Origin: Gammaproteobacteria bacterium
GTDB lineage: Bacteria > Pseudomonadota > Gammaproteobacteria > UBA6429 > Thiohalophilaceae
DNA: 6,465 bases
Direction of reading: 5' to 3'
Assembly (NCBI GenBank): GCA_024641445.1
Contig: JAHEDA010000140.1
Coordinates: 1-6,465, forward strand
Part shown: piece after piece, positions 1-6,035 of the stretch
Layout: every line of letters begins with the position of its first letter
Position numbering within the stretch: the first letter of the stretch is position 1
Notes under the pieces: model-generated
Seen by the model: only the letters and a program-made list of their open reading frames with translations
Database searches by the model: none
What the model was told of the DNA's origin: nothing
Made by a program: the position numbers and the translations under genes

Positions 1-302
1 GCATACAAGAGATCGAGGCCGCACTCTCTAACTCCGAGATCATTGATGTGGTCGCTGCGGGCAACAATGCCGGTGGCAAGGTTGTATTTGGGGCAACGGT
101 GGCACTGTATGACATTACTGATGACAAGGAAGTGACCTATCAATTGGTGGGCGAACTTGAGGCGGATATTAAGCAGAACCTGATCTCGATTACTTCACCG
201 ATTGCCCGTGCCCTCATCGGCAAGACCGCTGGTACCGAGGTCAAGGTACAGGCCCCGGCGGGTGTCCGCGAATATGAAATCGTCAGCGTTAGCTACAGCT
301 AA
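1..302 (+). CDS. greA: Transcription elongation factor GreA, C-terminal part (5' end outside window)
   Basis: GreA binds the RNA polymerase secondary channel and stimulates cleavage of backtracked nascent RNA, rescuing stalled complexes. The open frame enters from the left edge, with the first full codon at 3, so about 99 codons are visible against a usual total near 158. They cover the end of the second coiled-coil helix (IQEIEAALSNSE) and the whole C-terminal FKBP-like domain. Recognisable motifs are VFGATV, YQLVGELEAD and the family signature NLISITSPIARALIGK, followed by the usual PAG..EYEIVSVSY ending before TAA at 300-302. The acidic tip of the coiled coil, which does the catalytic work, lies outside the window. 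An in-frame GTG at 48 is an internal Val codon, not a start. No terminator follows; the next gene begins 35 nt downstream, so the two are probably co-transcribed. Confidence 0.95.
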   Translation, partial: IQEIEAALSNSEIIDVVAAGNNAGGKVVFGATVALYDITDDKEVTYQLVGELEADIKQNLISITSPIARALIGKTAGTEVKVQAPAGVREYEIVSVSYS

Positions 303-337
303 CAAAATTCACGATCTCTCTGCCTGTAAGGACGCTC

Positions 338-772
338 ATGTTGCAGATTACTGAACGTATCCTGCTCACTCTTTGGGTGGGTAGTATGTGGACGGCTGGG
401 TACATTGTTGCGCCTATCCTGTTCAAGACCCTGGACCGTTCGCTGGCAGGGTCGGTGGCGGGACATATTTTTACTGCCGTGAATATTCTTGGACTGAGCT
501 GCGCGGTAGTGCTCTTGCTCGGCGTGTTCTTTAAGGTAGGGTTGAGGAGTCTTCGACAGTGGCGGCCGCTGTTACTTATCGCGATGCTGGTCATCATCGT
601 GGTGGGTCAATTTGTGTTGCAGCCCATGATGTCGGAACTAAAGACCCTTGGCCTGACAGGTGCGCATGCGACCCAATTTGCCCGCCTGCATGGTATCTCG
701 TCGATACTCTTTTTATTCAATAGCCTCGGTGGTCTGGCATTGGTAATTGTTGGGCTACACACGCGCGATTAA
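338..772 (+). CDS. DUF4149-family four-helix inner-membrane protein, function unknown
   Basis: This 144-residue hydrophobic protein fits the DUF4149 family in length, helix pattern and motifs. Four membrane segments can be read at about residues 8-29, 44-66, 77-96 and 119-140. Conserved-looking features include W13-G15 and Y22..A25-P26..F29 in and after helix 1, QP at 95-96 closing helix 3, and the polar F-A-R-L-H-G-I-S run at 114-121 just before helix 4. There is no cleavable signal peptide; helix 1 is probably retained as an anchor. ATG at 338 is supported by AAGGA at 328-332, 5 nt upstream. The gene follows greA by 35 nt with no terminator between, suggesting co-transcription. It converges on yhbY with 5 nt between stop codons. 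Proteins of this family are often found beside greA/yhbY in gammaproteobacteria (recalled). No catalytic residues can be named and no function should be assumed. Confidence 0.85.
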   Translation: MLQITERILLTLWVGSMWTAGYIVAPILFKTLDRSLAGSVAGHIFTAVNILGLSCAVVLLLGVFFKVGLRSLRQWRPLLLIAMLVIIVVGQFVLQPMMSELKTLGLTGAHATQFARLHGISSILFLFNSLGGLALVIVGLHTRD

Positions 773-777
773 AAGCG

Positions 778-1071
778 TTACTTTGGCAGGACGATCTTCG
801 GTTTATCTGCCTGACGGTAGAGTACGGCGATGTGCCCGATACTCTGCACCCGCTCACTCTGGGTCTTGGCTGTGACCTCGTCAATCAACTGACCACGGGC
901 GTCTCGATCTTCGGCATTGACCCTGATTTTGATCAGCTCATGGTGGGCGAGTGCCTTATCGATCTCCAGTGCCACGTTTTCCGTCAGACCTGCACCGCCA
1001 ATAATGACAACGGGTTTCAGGGCATGGGCGAGGGCACGCAAATGGCGTTTCTGGGTCTCTTTCAGTGGCAT
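778..1071 (-). CDS. yhbY: CRM-domain RNA-binding protein YhbY (50S ribosome assembly factor)
   Basis: YhbY is a small single-domain CRM protein that associates with pre-50S ribosomal particles and binds RNA. From ATG at 1071 it has 97 residues, matching the E. coli length, and begins MPLKETQKRHLRALAHALKP, which aligns with the E. coli N-terminus. The GxxG RNA-binding loop is G25-G-A-G28, followed by LTENV; the HHELIKIRV strand lies at 43-51 and the C-terminus ends VLYRQADKPKIVLPK. The frame stays open upstream to an ATG at 1131, but those 20 extra residues do not look like the family and would overlap rlmE, so the inner start is preferred. The Shine-Dalgarno match is weak (GGA, 10 nt upstream). 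It is transcribed divergently from rlmE, another 50S maturation gene, with 46 nt between start codons. Confidence 0.93.
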   Translation of the reverse strand: MPLKETQKRHLRALAHALKPVVIIGGAGLTENVALEIDKALAHHELIKIRVNAEDRDARGQLIDEVTAKTQSERVQSIGHIAVLYRQADKPKIVLPK

Positions 1072-1074
1072 ACT
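1066..1074 (+). promoter_or_regulatory. Weak candidate extended -10 element for rlmE
   Basis: TGG followed by CATACT (four of six to TATAAT) lies inside the first codons of yhbY on the opposite strand. It would start rlmE RNA near 1081, about 37 nt before the rlmE ATG. No convincing -35 hexamer is present, so this is a tentative call. Confidence 0.2.
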
Positions 1075-1104
1075 AGTGGTGTCCAAACAACGATTGAAGC
1101 GACG

Positions 1105-1113
1105 ATCATAGCA
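1105..1113 (-). promoter_or_regulatory. Candidate extended -10 promoter for yhbY
   Basis: Read on the minus strand, this is TGC directly followed by TATGAT: an extended -10 with five of six matches to TATAAT. The -35 region is poor: TTTGGA at 16 nt or TTGTTT at 19 nt spacing. An extended -10 can compensate for this. The predicted start is near 1098, giving a leader of about 27 nt before the preferred yhbY ATG at 1071. The prediction is by eye only. Confidence 0.45.
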
Positions 1114-1117
1114 TTCC

Positions 1118-1744
1118 ATGGCACGATCCAAACAAAGTAATCAATGGCTGCGGGAGCATTTTGACGATATCTATGTCAAAAGGGCCCAGCAGGAGGGATA
1201 CCGTTCGCGGGCGGTATATAAACTCCTCGAAATCGATGATAAAGATCGCCTCCTTCGTCCGGGTATCAATGTGGTTGATTTGGGGGCCGCCCCCGGTGGT
1301 TGGTCACAGATTGCAGCTCTACGGGTGGGCGATCATGGCAGGGTTTTCGCATTGGATATCTTACCGATGGACAGTATTGCCGGGGTCGATTTCATCGAGG
1401 GTGACTTTTGTGACGAGGCGGTTATGAATGACCTCCTGGCATTTTTGGCGGGTCGTCCTATCAACCTTGTTTTATCCGATATGGCCCCCAATATCAGTGG
1501 CATGAAGGCCGTAGACCAGCCGCGCGCCATCTATTTGGTCGAATTGGCGCTGGATTTAGCCAGAAAAGTCCTGGCCAGGGGCGGGGATTTTCTGGTCAAG
1601 GTGTTCCAGGGTGAGGGCTCTGACGAGTACATCCGGCAGTTAAGGCAGGAGTTTGATAAGGTTGTCATTCGCAAGCCGAAGGCATCACGACCACGCTCAC
1701 GCGAGGTCTATGTGCTGGCCAGAGGCTATCGCGGCTGTCTATAA
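1118..1744 (+). CDS. rlmE: 23S rRNA (uridine-2552-2'-O)-methyltransferase RlmE (FtsJ/RrmJ)
   Basis: RlmE uses S-adenosylmethionine to methylate the 2'-OH of U2552 in the 23S A-loop, a late step in 50S maturation. The product has 208 residues against 209 in E. coli. The Rossmann methyltransferase core shows VVDLGAAPGGWSQ at 52-64 (SAM-binding motif I) and VLSDMAPNISG at 118-128. The catalytic K-D-K-E set is complete as K35, D121, K161 (in FLVKVFQGEG) and E196 (in SREVYV), offset by three from the E. coli numbering. ATG 1118 gives a family-like N-terminus (QWLREHFDDIYVK), although no strong Shine-Dalgarno sequence precedes it; GAAG at 1096 is too distant. It is divergent from yhbY, and ftsH follows 46 nt downstream, the same pairing as in E. 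coli, where the two form a heat-inducible operon. I found no convincing sigma32 promoter correctly placed for it here. Confidence 0.96.
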   Translation: MARSKQSNQWLREHFDDIYVKRAQQEGYRSRAVYKLLEIDDKDRLLRPGINVVDLGAAPGGWSQIAALRVGDHGRVFALDILPMDSIAGVDFIEGDFCDEAVMNDLLAFLAGRPINLVLSDMAPNISGMKAVDQPRAIYLVELALDLARKVLARGGDFLVKVFQGEGSDEYIRQLRQEFDKVVIRKPKASRPRSREVYVLARGYRGCL

Positions 1745-1745
1745 T
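1716..1745 (+). promoter_or_regulatory. Candidate sigma70 promoter for ftsH, overlapping the rlmE stop codon
   Basis: A perfect TATAAT at 1740-1745 contains the rlmE TAA stop (1742-1744). TGGCCA at 1716-1721 matches four of six -35 positions at an 18-nt spacer. The predicted start is near 1752, giving a leader of about 39 nt before ftsH that carries the hairpin at 1758-1771 and the ribosome binding site. It would let ftsH be transcribed independently of rlmE. Confidence 0.5.
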
Positions 1746-1757
1746 GGGTTTAATGTT

Positions 1758-1771
1758 TGGCGCTAACGCCA
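1758..1771 (+). other. Small hairpin in the ftsH leader
   Basis: TGGCG CTAA CGCCA is a perfect 5-bp, mostly GC stem with a 4-nt loop, followed by four T residues (1772-1775). It lies between the rlmE stop and the ftsH ribosome binding site. The stem and T-run are short for an efficient terminator. Weak attenuation or protection of the mRNA 5' end is possible, or it may be chance. Confidence 0.4.
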
Positions 1772-1778
1772 TTTTCAT

Positions 1779-1782
1779 GAGG
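1779..1782 (+). promoter_or_regulatory. Ribosome binding site fixing the TTG start of ftsH
   Basis: GAGG lies 8 nt upstream of TTG 1791, an optimal distance. The first in-frame ATG downstream is codon 19, inside the first membrane helix, so starting there would destroy the anchor. This site and the N-terminal alignment with E. coli FtsH decide for TTG. Confidence 0.8.
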
Positions 1783-1790
1783 CATCTACC

Positions 1791-3719
1791 TTGAACGATT
1801 TGACCAAGAACATCATCCTGTGGGTCATTGTTGCAGTCATCCTGATGTCGGTATTTAAGAATCTCACCGGCACCAAAACCGAGGCGAAGATTGCCTATTC
1901 CGATTTCCTGCAAAATGTGCAGACGGGGCAGATTCGTGAGGTCCAGATTACAGGTCACACCATCAGTGGTGTTACCACCAACGACTCCAGCTTCAGCACC
2001 TATAGCCCAGAGACAGACAATACCGCCATGCTTGGCGACCTCATGAAGCACAGCGTCAAAATTGTCGCCAAGCCGATTGAGCAATCCATCTGGACGCAAA
2101 TCTTTATCTCCTGGTTCCCCTTCATCCTGATTATTGGTCTATGGGTATTCTTTATGCGCCAGATGCAGGGGGGAGGCGGTGGCCGTGGTGCCTTATCCTT
2201 TGGCAAGAGTCGCGCCCGTATGTTGGGCGAGGATCAGGTCAAGGTTAATTTTGGCGATGTCGCTGGCTGTGACGAGGCTAAGGAAGAGGTGGCTGAGCTG
2301 GTCGAATTTCTGCGTGACCCTGGCAAGTTTCAGAAGCTGGGAGGCAAGATTCCTCGTGGTGTGCTGATGGTCGGCCCGCCCGGTACCGGTAAGACGCTGT
2401 TGGCCAAGGCCATTGCCGGTGAGGCCAAGGTCCCCTTCTTTACGATTTCTGGTTCCGACTTTGTTGAGATGTTTGTCGGTGTGGGTGCCTCTCGTGTCCG
2501 CGATATGTTTGATCAGGCCAAGAAGCACGCACCCTGCATTATCTTCATCGATGAAATTGATGCAGTAGGACGTCACCGTGGCGCGGGCCTGGGTGGTGGG
2601 CACGATGAGCGCGAACAGACACTAAACCAACTACTCGTCGAGATGGATGGTTTTGAAGGCAACGAGGGTGTCATCGTTATTGCCGCGACTAACCGACCCG
2701 ACGTGCTTGACCCCGCTTTATTACGACCCGGTCGTTTCGATCGCCAGGTCGTTGTACCCCTGCCTGATATGCGTGGCCGTGAACAGATTTTGAAGGTTCA
2801 CATGCGTAAGGTACCGATTGCTGAAAATGTCGAACCGATGATTATTGCGCGGGGTACACCGGGTTTTTCTGGTGCGGATTTGGCAAACCTGGTGAACGAG
2901 GCCGCACTGTTTGCGGCGCGTGGCAACAAGCGCCTGGTGGAGATGGCGGAGTTTGAAAAGGCCAAGGACAAGATCATGATGGGTGCCGAGCGCAAGTCCA
3001 TGGTCATGAATGAGCAAGAGAAGAAGCTCACCGCCTATCACGAGGCGGGACATGCCATCGTTGGACTATTAGTCCCCTCGCATGACCCTGTGTACAAGGT
3101 GTCGATCATCCCGCGCGGGAGAGCCTTGGGTATTACTATGTTTTTGCCAGTCGAGGATCGCTACAGCTACTCGAAAGAGCGACTTGAGAGTTCTATTTCC
3201 AGTCTCTTTGGTGGTCGTCTTGCCGAGGAGCTGATCTTTGGTGCCGATATGGTCACGACCGGTGCCTCCAACGATATCCATCGTACCACTGAGCTTGCCC
3301 GAAATATGGTGACGAAGTGGGGCCTGTCCGAGAAGCTTGGTCCCCTTACCTATAGTGAAGAAGAGGGCGAGGTCTTCCTGGGGCACTCCGTGACACAGCA
3401 CAAGAATGTCTCTGATGAGACCGCGCACGTTATTGATGAAGAGATCCGTCGCATCGTAGATCGCAACTACAAGCGCGCTCGCAGCATTCTTGAGTCCAAT
3501 ATCGACAAGCTTAAGATCATGGCTGATACACTAATCAAGTACGAGACGATCGACAAGGCACAAATAGACGCGATTATGGCTGGAAATGAACCACCACCGC
3601 CCACCGGTTGGGATGACCACGGTACCACTCCCAGCAGCGGTACTGGTGCCGCGTCCTCCGCTGGCAAACGCGATAGCAGCGAGGATGGCAAGATCGGTGG
3701 CGCTGCCAGCGAGCACTAA
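1791..3719 (+). CDS. ftsH: ATP-dependent zinc metalloprotease FtsH
   Basis: FtsH is a hexameric inner-membrane AAA+ protease. It degrades misassembled membrane proteins and short-lived regulators such as LpxC and sigma32 in E. coli. The 642 residues begin at TTG with MNDLTKNIILW, which aligns with the E. coli start. Membrane helices lie at about 6-24 and 103-123 and flank a periplasmic domain. The AAA+ domain has Walker A GPPGTGKT (195-202), the pore motif F228-V-G, Walker B IIFIDE (250-255), and a second region of homology with arginine fingers R312 and R315. The protease site is HEAGH (417-421), with third zinc ligand D495 in GASNDI. All key residues are intact. The tail after about 600 is a low-complexity Pro/Gly/Ser stretch, as is common for the family's variable C-terminus. 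The gene lies 46 nt after rlmE and is closed by a strong intrinsic terminator. Confidence 0.98.
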   Translation: MNDLTKNIILWVIVAVILMSVFKNLTGTKTEAKIAYSDFLQNVQTGQIREVQITGHTISGVTTNDSSFSTYSPETDNTAMLGDLMKHSVKIVAKPIEQSIWTQIFISWFPFILIIGLWVFFMRQMQGGGGGRGALSFGKSRARMLGEDQVKVNFGDVAGCDEAKEEVAELVEFLRDPGKFQKLGGKIPRGVLMVGPPGTGKTLLAKAIAGEAKVPFFTISGSDFVEMFVGVGASRVRDMFDQAKKHAPCIIFIDEIDAVGRHRGAGLGGGHDEREQTLNQLLVEMDGFEGNEGVIVIAATNRPDVLDPALLRPGRFDRQVVVPLPDMRGREQILKVHMRKVPIAENVEPMIIARGTPGFSGADLANLVNEAALFAARGNKRLVEMAEFEKAKDKIMMGAERKSMVMNEQEKKLTAYHEAGHAIVGLLVPSHDPVYKVSIIPRGRALGITMFLPVEDRYSYSKERLESSISSLFGGRLAEELIFGADMVTTGASNDIHRTTELARNMVTKWGLSEKLGPLTYSEEEGEVFLGHSVTQHKNVSDETAHVIDEEIRRIVDRNYKRARSILESNIDKLKIMADTLIKYETIDKAQIDAIMAGNEPPPPTGWDDHGTTPSSGTGAASSAGKRDSSEDGKIGGAASEH

Positions 3720-3737
3720 GTCGCTTTCGTGATCAAC

Positions 3738-3768
3738 AAACGCCCCGCTTGCGGGGCGTTTTGTTTTT
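3738..3768 (+). terminator. Strong rho-independent terminator after ftsH
   Basis: AAA plus CGCCCCGC (3738-3748) pairs perfectly with GCGGGGCG plus TTT (3751-3761). The stem is very GC-rich with a tight turn around CTTG. It is followed by an interrupted U-tract, TTTTGTTTTT, at 3759-3768. It starts 18 nt after the ftsH stop codon. The earliest possible folP ATG (3774) is only 5 nt past the tract, so it separates ftsH from folP-glmM unless there is read-through. Confidence 0.93.
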
Positions 3769-3788
3769 AATCTATGGGCAGAATGAAT

Positions 3789-4631
3789 ATGGTCTCAGTA
3801 TTCCGCAGTACTCACGGAGACATTGATCTTTCCCGTCCAGTGGTGATGGGGATTTTAAACGTGACCCCTGATTCATTCTCCGATGGTGGTCGATTCGTTG
3901 ACAAGAACATCGCACTCGAACAGGCCCGATCGATGATTGCTGAGGGCGCCGCTATCATTGATATTGGTGGAGAGTCGACTCGTCCAGGCGCGCAGGCGGT
4001 TGGCTTGGATGAGGAATTGAGTCGGGTTATTCCCCTGATCGAGATGATTCGAGCCGAGTCGGATATACCCATATCTATCGATACGAGCAAACCTGAGATT
4101 ATGCGGGCCGCAGTGAAGGCTGGCGCAGACATGATCAATGACGTTTATGCCTTGCGCGCCGAGGGTGCCGTTGAAACCATCGCTATGCTGGATGTGCCGG
4201 TGTGCCTGATGCATATGCAGGGTGAACCACGCACGATGCAACAAGCACCACTGTATGATGATGTGGTGGGCGAGGTGGTCGAATTTTTGCAGGCACGGCT
4301 TGATGCGTGTGTGACCGCAGGCATCTCGCCCGATCGGATATTGATTGACCCCGGTATTGGTTTTGGCAAGTCGGTGGCCCACAATCTTGCCTTGATGGCG
4401 AGGCTGTCACGTATCTGTGACATAGGTGTACCGGTGTTGGTTGGTGTCTCACGCAAATCCATGATTGGGGCGATACTCGATAATCGTCCCACCGCGGAAC
4501 GGCTCTTTGGTAGCGTCGCCCTGGCGGCACTTGCTGTTTCGCAAGGTGCCTCAATCATACGCGCCCATGATGTACGAGCGACCTTGGATGCGATTAAACT
4601 AGCCTATGCCGTACGACAGGCGGGGCGATGA
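3789..4631 (+). CDS. folP: Dihydropteroate synthase FolP
   Basis: FolP condenses para-aminobenzoate with 6-hydroxymethyl-7,8-dihydropterin pyrophosphate in cytosolic folate synthesis and is the sulfonamide target. From ATG 3789 it has 280 residues, a usual length for this TIM-barrel enzyme. Motifs in order are GILNVTPDSFSDGG (about 21-34), IIDIGGESTRPG (about 56-67), SIDTSKP (96-102), MHMQG (141-145), DPGIGFGK (187-194), GVSRKSMIG (219-227) and the pterin/phosphate-binding RAHDV (258-262). The Phe and Pro often altered in sulfonamide-resistant enzymes (F30 and P66 here) are unchanged. In-frame ATGs also occur at 3774 and 3783. The 3789 start best matches the family N-terminus, and 3774 has no room for a ribosome binding site after the terminator. 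None of the three has a good Shine-Dalgarno sequence, so the start is uncertain by 15 nt. glmM follows 13 nt downstream. Confidence 0.95.
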   Translation: MVSVFRSTHGDIDLSRPVVMGILNVTPDSFSDGGRFVDKNIALEQARSMIAEGAAIIDIGGESTRPGAQAVGLDEELSRVIPLIEMIRAESDIPISIDTSKPEIMRAAVKAGADMINDVYALRAEGAVETIAMLDVPVCLMHMQGEPRTMQQAPLYDDVVGEVVEFLQARLDACVTAGISPDRILIDPGIGFGKSVAHNLALMARLSRICDIGVPVLVGVSRKSMIGAILDNRPTAERLFGSVALAALAVSQGASIIRAHDVRATLDAIKLAYAVRQAGR

Positions 4632-4632
4632 C

Positions 4633-4639
4633 AAGGGAG
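4633..4639 (+). promoter_or_regulatory. Ribosome binding site deciding the glmM start
   Basis: AAGGGAG lies 5 nt before ATG 4645 and inside the 13-nt folP-glmM gap. The longer frame starting at 4606 would overlap folP and lacks such a site. This supports 4645 as the true start. Confidence 0.85.
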
Positions 4640-4644
4640 TGCGC

Positions 4645-5988
4645 ATGACACGCAAATATTTTGGAACTGATGGTATACGTGGTCGCGTGGGAGACTATCC
4701 CATCACCCCTGATTTTGTACTGAAACTGGGATGGGCTGCGGGCAAGGTGCTGGCAGGGGGAAACGGCGGCAAGGTTGTTATTGGTAAGGATACACGCATC
4801 TCGGGCTATATGTTTGAGTCGGCCCTGGAGGCTGGGCTCTCCGCTGCCGGGTTGGATGTACTGTTACTCGGTCCAATGCCGACCCCTGCGATTGCCTATT
4901 TAACCCGCACCCTGCACTGTAAGGCGGGTATCGTCATCAGCGCCTCACACAACCCATATGACGACAATGGAATCAAGTTTTTCTCGGCTCAAGGCAGCAA
5001 GTTAGCCGACGATATCGAGCACGCGATTGAGGCACAGATGGATCAGACCATGGTGTGTAATCCCTCTGCTCATCTCGGCAAGGTCCGGCGGGTGAAGGAT
5101 GCCGAGGGACGTTATATCGAATTTTGTAAAAGCTCTATCCCCTATGCCACCGACTTCAAGGGTATGAAGCTGATCGTGGACTGCGCTCATGGTGCGACCT
5201 ACCAGGTAGCGCCCAGTGTATTCAGAGAACTGGGTGCGCAAGTGAGTACGCTGGGTACCCAGCCGGATGGGCTGAACATCAACGAACTGTGCGGTTCGAC
5301 CCATCCTGCCTTGTTGCAGGAAAAGGTCCTGGCCGAGAAGGCGGACCTGGGGATTGCCCTGGATGGGGATGGCGATCGGCTCATTATGGTGGATCACACG
5401 GGTGAACTAGTCGATGGCGATGAGCTGTTATACATCATCGCCCAGGCCCGTCGACAAGAGAGTGGTTTCAATAGTGGTGTTGTCGGCACATTGATGAGTA
5501 ATCTGGGTTTGGAGCATGCGTTACAGCGCGACAATATTCCCTTTCTGCGTGCGGGTGTTGGAGATCGTTATGTGATGGAACTCCTCAATCAGCAGAACTG
5601 GCTGCTGGGCGGTGAGTCTTCAGGACACATCATTTGTCTGGATCGTACGACGACCGGGGATGGCCTTATCGCTGCACTTCAAGTCTTAGAGGCGATGGTT
5701 AAGAGCGGTAAATCGTTGTTCGAACTGCGGCAGGGAATGAAAAAGTATCCACAGGTTCTGATAAATGTCCGGATGGACCAGCGTATAGATATCAAGGCCA
5801 ATGCCTCGATCCAGCAGGCGCTCAAGCTGGCCGAGGCTGACCTCGCGGATACGGGGCGTGTCCTCCTGCGCCCGTCTGGAACAGAGCCACTGGTAAGGGT
5901 GATGGTGGAGGGGCAAGAGGCGAGCCGCGTACAGGCGGTGGCCGAACAGCTTGCCGATGTGGTTAAAAGACAGGTCGTGGCTGCATGA
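4645..5988 (+). CDS. glmM: Phosphoglucosamine mutase GlmM
   Basis: GlmM converts glucosamine-6-phosphate to glucosamine-1-phosphate, which GlmU then uses to make UDP-GlcNAc for peptidoglycan and lipopolysaccharide. From ATG 4645 the protein has 447 residues (E. coli 445) and starts MTRKYFGTDGIRGRVGD, nearly identical to E. coli. The four phosphohexomutase-domain signatures are present. These are the phosphoserine loop GIVISASHNP with catalytic S101, the Mg-binding loop DGDGDR at 240-245, the sugar-binding GGESSGH at 322-328, and the phosphate-binding RPSGTEPLVRVM at 409-420. The frame extends upstream to 4606, but the added 13 residues overlap folP and are not family-like. The 13-nt spacing to folP and lack of a terminator indicate co-transcription, as in E. 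coli and Pseudomonas. Activation would require phosphorylation of S101, as known for the family. Confidence 0.97.
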   Translation: MTRKYFGTDGIRGRVGDYPITPDFVLKLGWAAGKVLAGGNGGKVVIGKDTRISGYMFESALEAGLSAAGLDVLLLGPMPTPAIAYLTRTLHCKAGIVISASHNPYDDNGIKFFSAQGSKLADDIEHAIEAQMDQTMVCNPSAHLGKVRRVKDAEGRYIEFCKSSIPYATDFKGMKLIVDCAHGATYQVAPSVFRELGAQVSTLGTQPDGLNINELCGSTHPALLQEKVLAEKADLGIALDGDGDRLIMVDHTGELVDGDELLYIIAQARRQESGFNSGVVGTLMSNLGLEHALQRDNIPFLRAGVGDRYVMELLNQQNWLLGGESSGHIICLDRTTTGDGLIAALQVLEAMVKSGKSLFELRQGMKKYPQVLINVRMDQRIDIKANASIQQALKLAEADLADTGRVLLRPSGTEPLVRVMVEGQEASRVQAVAEQLADVVKRQVVAA

Positions 5989-6008
5989 TCGGCGCTAATG
6001 TGCGCTGA

Positions 6009-6025
6009 TTGATACTGGATATCAA
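6009..6025. repeat. Perfect inverted repeat, possible operator, upstream of tpiA
   Basis: TTGATA CTGGA TATCAA is a perfect 6-bp inverted repeat with a 5-nt spacer. It overlaps the candidate -35 element and promoter spacer, where a repressor would typically bind. No regulator can be named from the sequence. A 6-bp repeat could also arise by chance. Confidence 0.35.
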
Positions 6026-6035
6026 CCCTTCTAAT
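6009..6035 (+). promoter_or_regulatory. Candidate sigma70 promoter upstream of tpiA
   Basis: TTGATA (6009-6014, five of six) and TCTAAT (6030-6035, five of six) are separated by 15 nt, which is shorter than the ideal 17. The predicted start is near 6042, leaving a leader of about 69 nt before tpiA. A second, weaker pair is TTGATT (6035-6040) with TAAGCT (6058-6063) at 17 nt. Both are by-eye calls. Confidence 0.4.

Noticed and set aside
1093..1119. Sigma32-like heat-shock promoter (ATTGAAG ... TTCCAT) before rlmE
   Set aside because: The partial match is suggestive because E. coli rlmE-ftsH is heat-inducible, but the -10 part overlaps the rlmE ATG. RNA would start inside the gene, and no later start codon is plausible.
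1072..1131. N-terminal extension of yhbY to the ATG at 1131
   Set aside because: The 20 added residues do not resemble the family, would overlap the start of rlmE, and would place the good candidate yhbY promoter inside the gene. The 97-residue form from 1071 matches E. coli end to end.
832..1140. Plus-strand 102-codon frame over yhbY
   Set aside because: It is antisense to the conserved yhbY frame, shows no family motif, and would overlap the start of rlmE.
1665..2099. 144-codon minus-strand open frame across the rlmE-ftsH junction, and similar frames opposite ftsH and glmM
   Set aside because: They lie opposite well-supported conserved genes and show no protein family likeness. I saw no reason to call them genes.
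3873..4558. Long minus-strand open frames opposite folP (up to 169 codons)
   Set aside because: Several overlapping frames are open on the same strand, and the sequences are rich in His, Arg and Cys with no recognisable motif. They are mirror effects of the codon bias of folP.
4606..4644. glmM start at 4606, overlapping folP
   Set aside because: The 13 extra residues are not GlmM-like, and a strong AAGGGAG site stands 5 nt before ATG 4645.
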